From Polaribacter cellanae (lineage in GTDB: Bacteria > Bacteroidota > Bacteroidia > Flavobacteriales > Flavobacteriaceae): a stretch of DNA of 64,000 nucleotides. Where the stretch lies: contig NZ_CP071869.1 in NCBI RefSeq assembly GCF_017569185.1, positions 2,284,001 through 2,348,000 of the forward strand, read 5' to 3'. Numbering within the stretch: position 1 is the stretch's first letter; the number at the start of each line of letters is the position of its first letter. The notes under the pieces were generated by a model that had not been told where the DNA came from, searched no databases, and worked only from the letters and a program-made list of their open reading frames with translations. A program made the translations under genes and the position numbers. This document shows, one piece after another, positions 63,575 through 64,000 of this stretch.

Positions 63575-64000
63575 CTAATCACCTTTCAAAGCATTCCAAC
63601 CCTGAGCTTTCAACTCAATTTCTTGGTTTGCTCTGGTTACCAAATTTAACCCTTGGTTTTCTGCAGTAATATGTCCAATAACAGAAAAATTAGGATTTCC
63701 TTTTATTTTTTCGAAATCGTCAATTGGTACTGTAAACAAAAGTTCGTAATCTTCACCTCCACTTAAAGCAACCATGGTAGAATCTAACTCAAATTCTTCG
63801 CAGGTAGAAATTACTTGCGGGTCTAAAGGCAATTTATCTTCATAAATTTTACAACCTACTTTACTTTGTGTACAAATATGAAAAAGTTCCGAGGAAAGTC
63901 CGTCAGAAATATCAATCATAGCAGTTGGTTTAACTTTCAATTCCTTTAAAATTCCAGGAACATCTTTTCGAGCTTCAGGCTTTAATTGTCTTTCAATTAA
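63575..64000 (-). CDS. thiL: Thiamine-monophosphate kinase, C-terminal part
   Basis: The frame runs off the right edge (LIERQLKPEARKDVPGILKELKVKP reads from 64000). ThiL phosphorylates thiamine monophosphate to the diphosphate. Seen here are AMIDISDGLSSELFHICTQSKVG, KIYEDKLPLDP, and VALSGGEDYELLFTVP, all conserved in the family's ATP and substrate sites. About 141 of some 345 residues are present. The ATG at 63940 is internal. Confidence 0.94.
   Translation of the reverse strand, partial: LIERQLKPEARKDVPGILKELKVKPTAMIDISDGLSSELFHICTQSKVGCKIYEDKLPLDPQVISTCEEFELDSTMVALSGGEDYELLFTVPIDDFEKIKGNPNFSVIGHITAENQGLNLVTRANQEIELKAQGWNALKGD

Noticed and set aside
1..64000. CRISPR arrays and tRNA/rRNA genes
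   Set aside because: No regularly spaced identical repeats and no cloverleaf or rRNA-like stretches were seen on either strand.

Overview
The window reads as a chromosome segment of a marine Bacteroidota, most likely a Flavobacteriaceae of the Polaribacter/Tenacibaculum type. The evidence is strongly AT-rich DNA, SusC/SusD proteins, a GLPGLI-family remnant, paired Bacteroidota-type RHS genes, DUF6934, and promoters of the flavobacterial TAnnTTTG type. No tRNA, rRNA or CRISPR array was seen. All calls come from reading the sequence; no database was searched.

Positions 1-30,386 are an accessory, heavily rearranged region. It holds three copies, in different states of decay, of one module of two adjacent tyrosine recombinases. 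Copy A (76-1902) is intact. Copy B (6064-8222) keeps only recombinase 2, split by a clean IS3 insertion with a 3-bp target duplication. Copy C (14707-15288) is a frameshifted upstream gene plus a stub of recombinase 1. Cargo lies between the copies. After A come about 730 bp of nested non-coding hairpins and an orphan RHS core-plus-tip cassette with a probable immunity gene. After B come a beta-barrel protein, a large SF2 helicase, a DUF6934 gene with a tiny partner, and a nuclease-like protein. After C come a full RHS-type gene and a beheaded second RHS gene. The layout suggests recombinase-driven exchange of RHS tips and defence cargo.

From 19.3 to 30.4 kb lies an insertion-sequence graveyard: IS3-like, IS1595, IS110, IS200 and IS982 elements. 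It also contains a Bacteroidota-type integrase, an HTH/DUF3800 pair with a frameshift, a GLPGLI remnant and a decayed lipoprotein with a bacteriocin-like glycine-rich tail.

Positions 30,387-64,000 look like ordinary chromosome. In order: aminopeptidase P; a nitric-oxide module (NsrR-like Rrf2 regulator, cupin, quinol-dependent NO reductase); an amino-sugar utilisation locus (SMP-30 lipoprotein, GH20 hexosaminidase, SusD, SusC, a divergent LytS/LytTR pair, NagX-like acetyltransferase); a copper-type locus (MbnP, MbnH-like di-haem peroxidase, outer-membrane protein, cupredoxin-like protein); a set of small redox genes (AhpD-like, zinc-ribbon peptide, thioredoxin) with shared upstream repeats next to an AraC regulator; an IS110 element with a candidate bridge-RNA region; a two-gene cassette ending in a PIN protein; BrnQ; a serine hydrolase; a REP-associated transposase pseudogene between two covarying hairpins; an alpha/beta hydrolase; a PLP enzyme; and the 3' part of thiL. 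MITE-like and REP-like repeats are scattered through this half.
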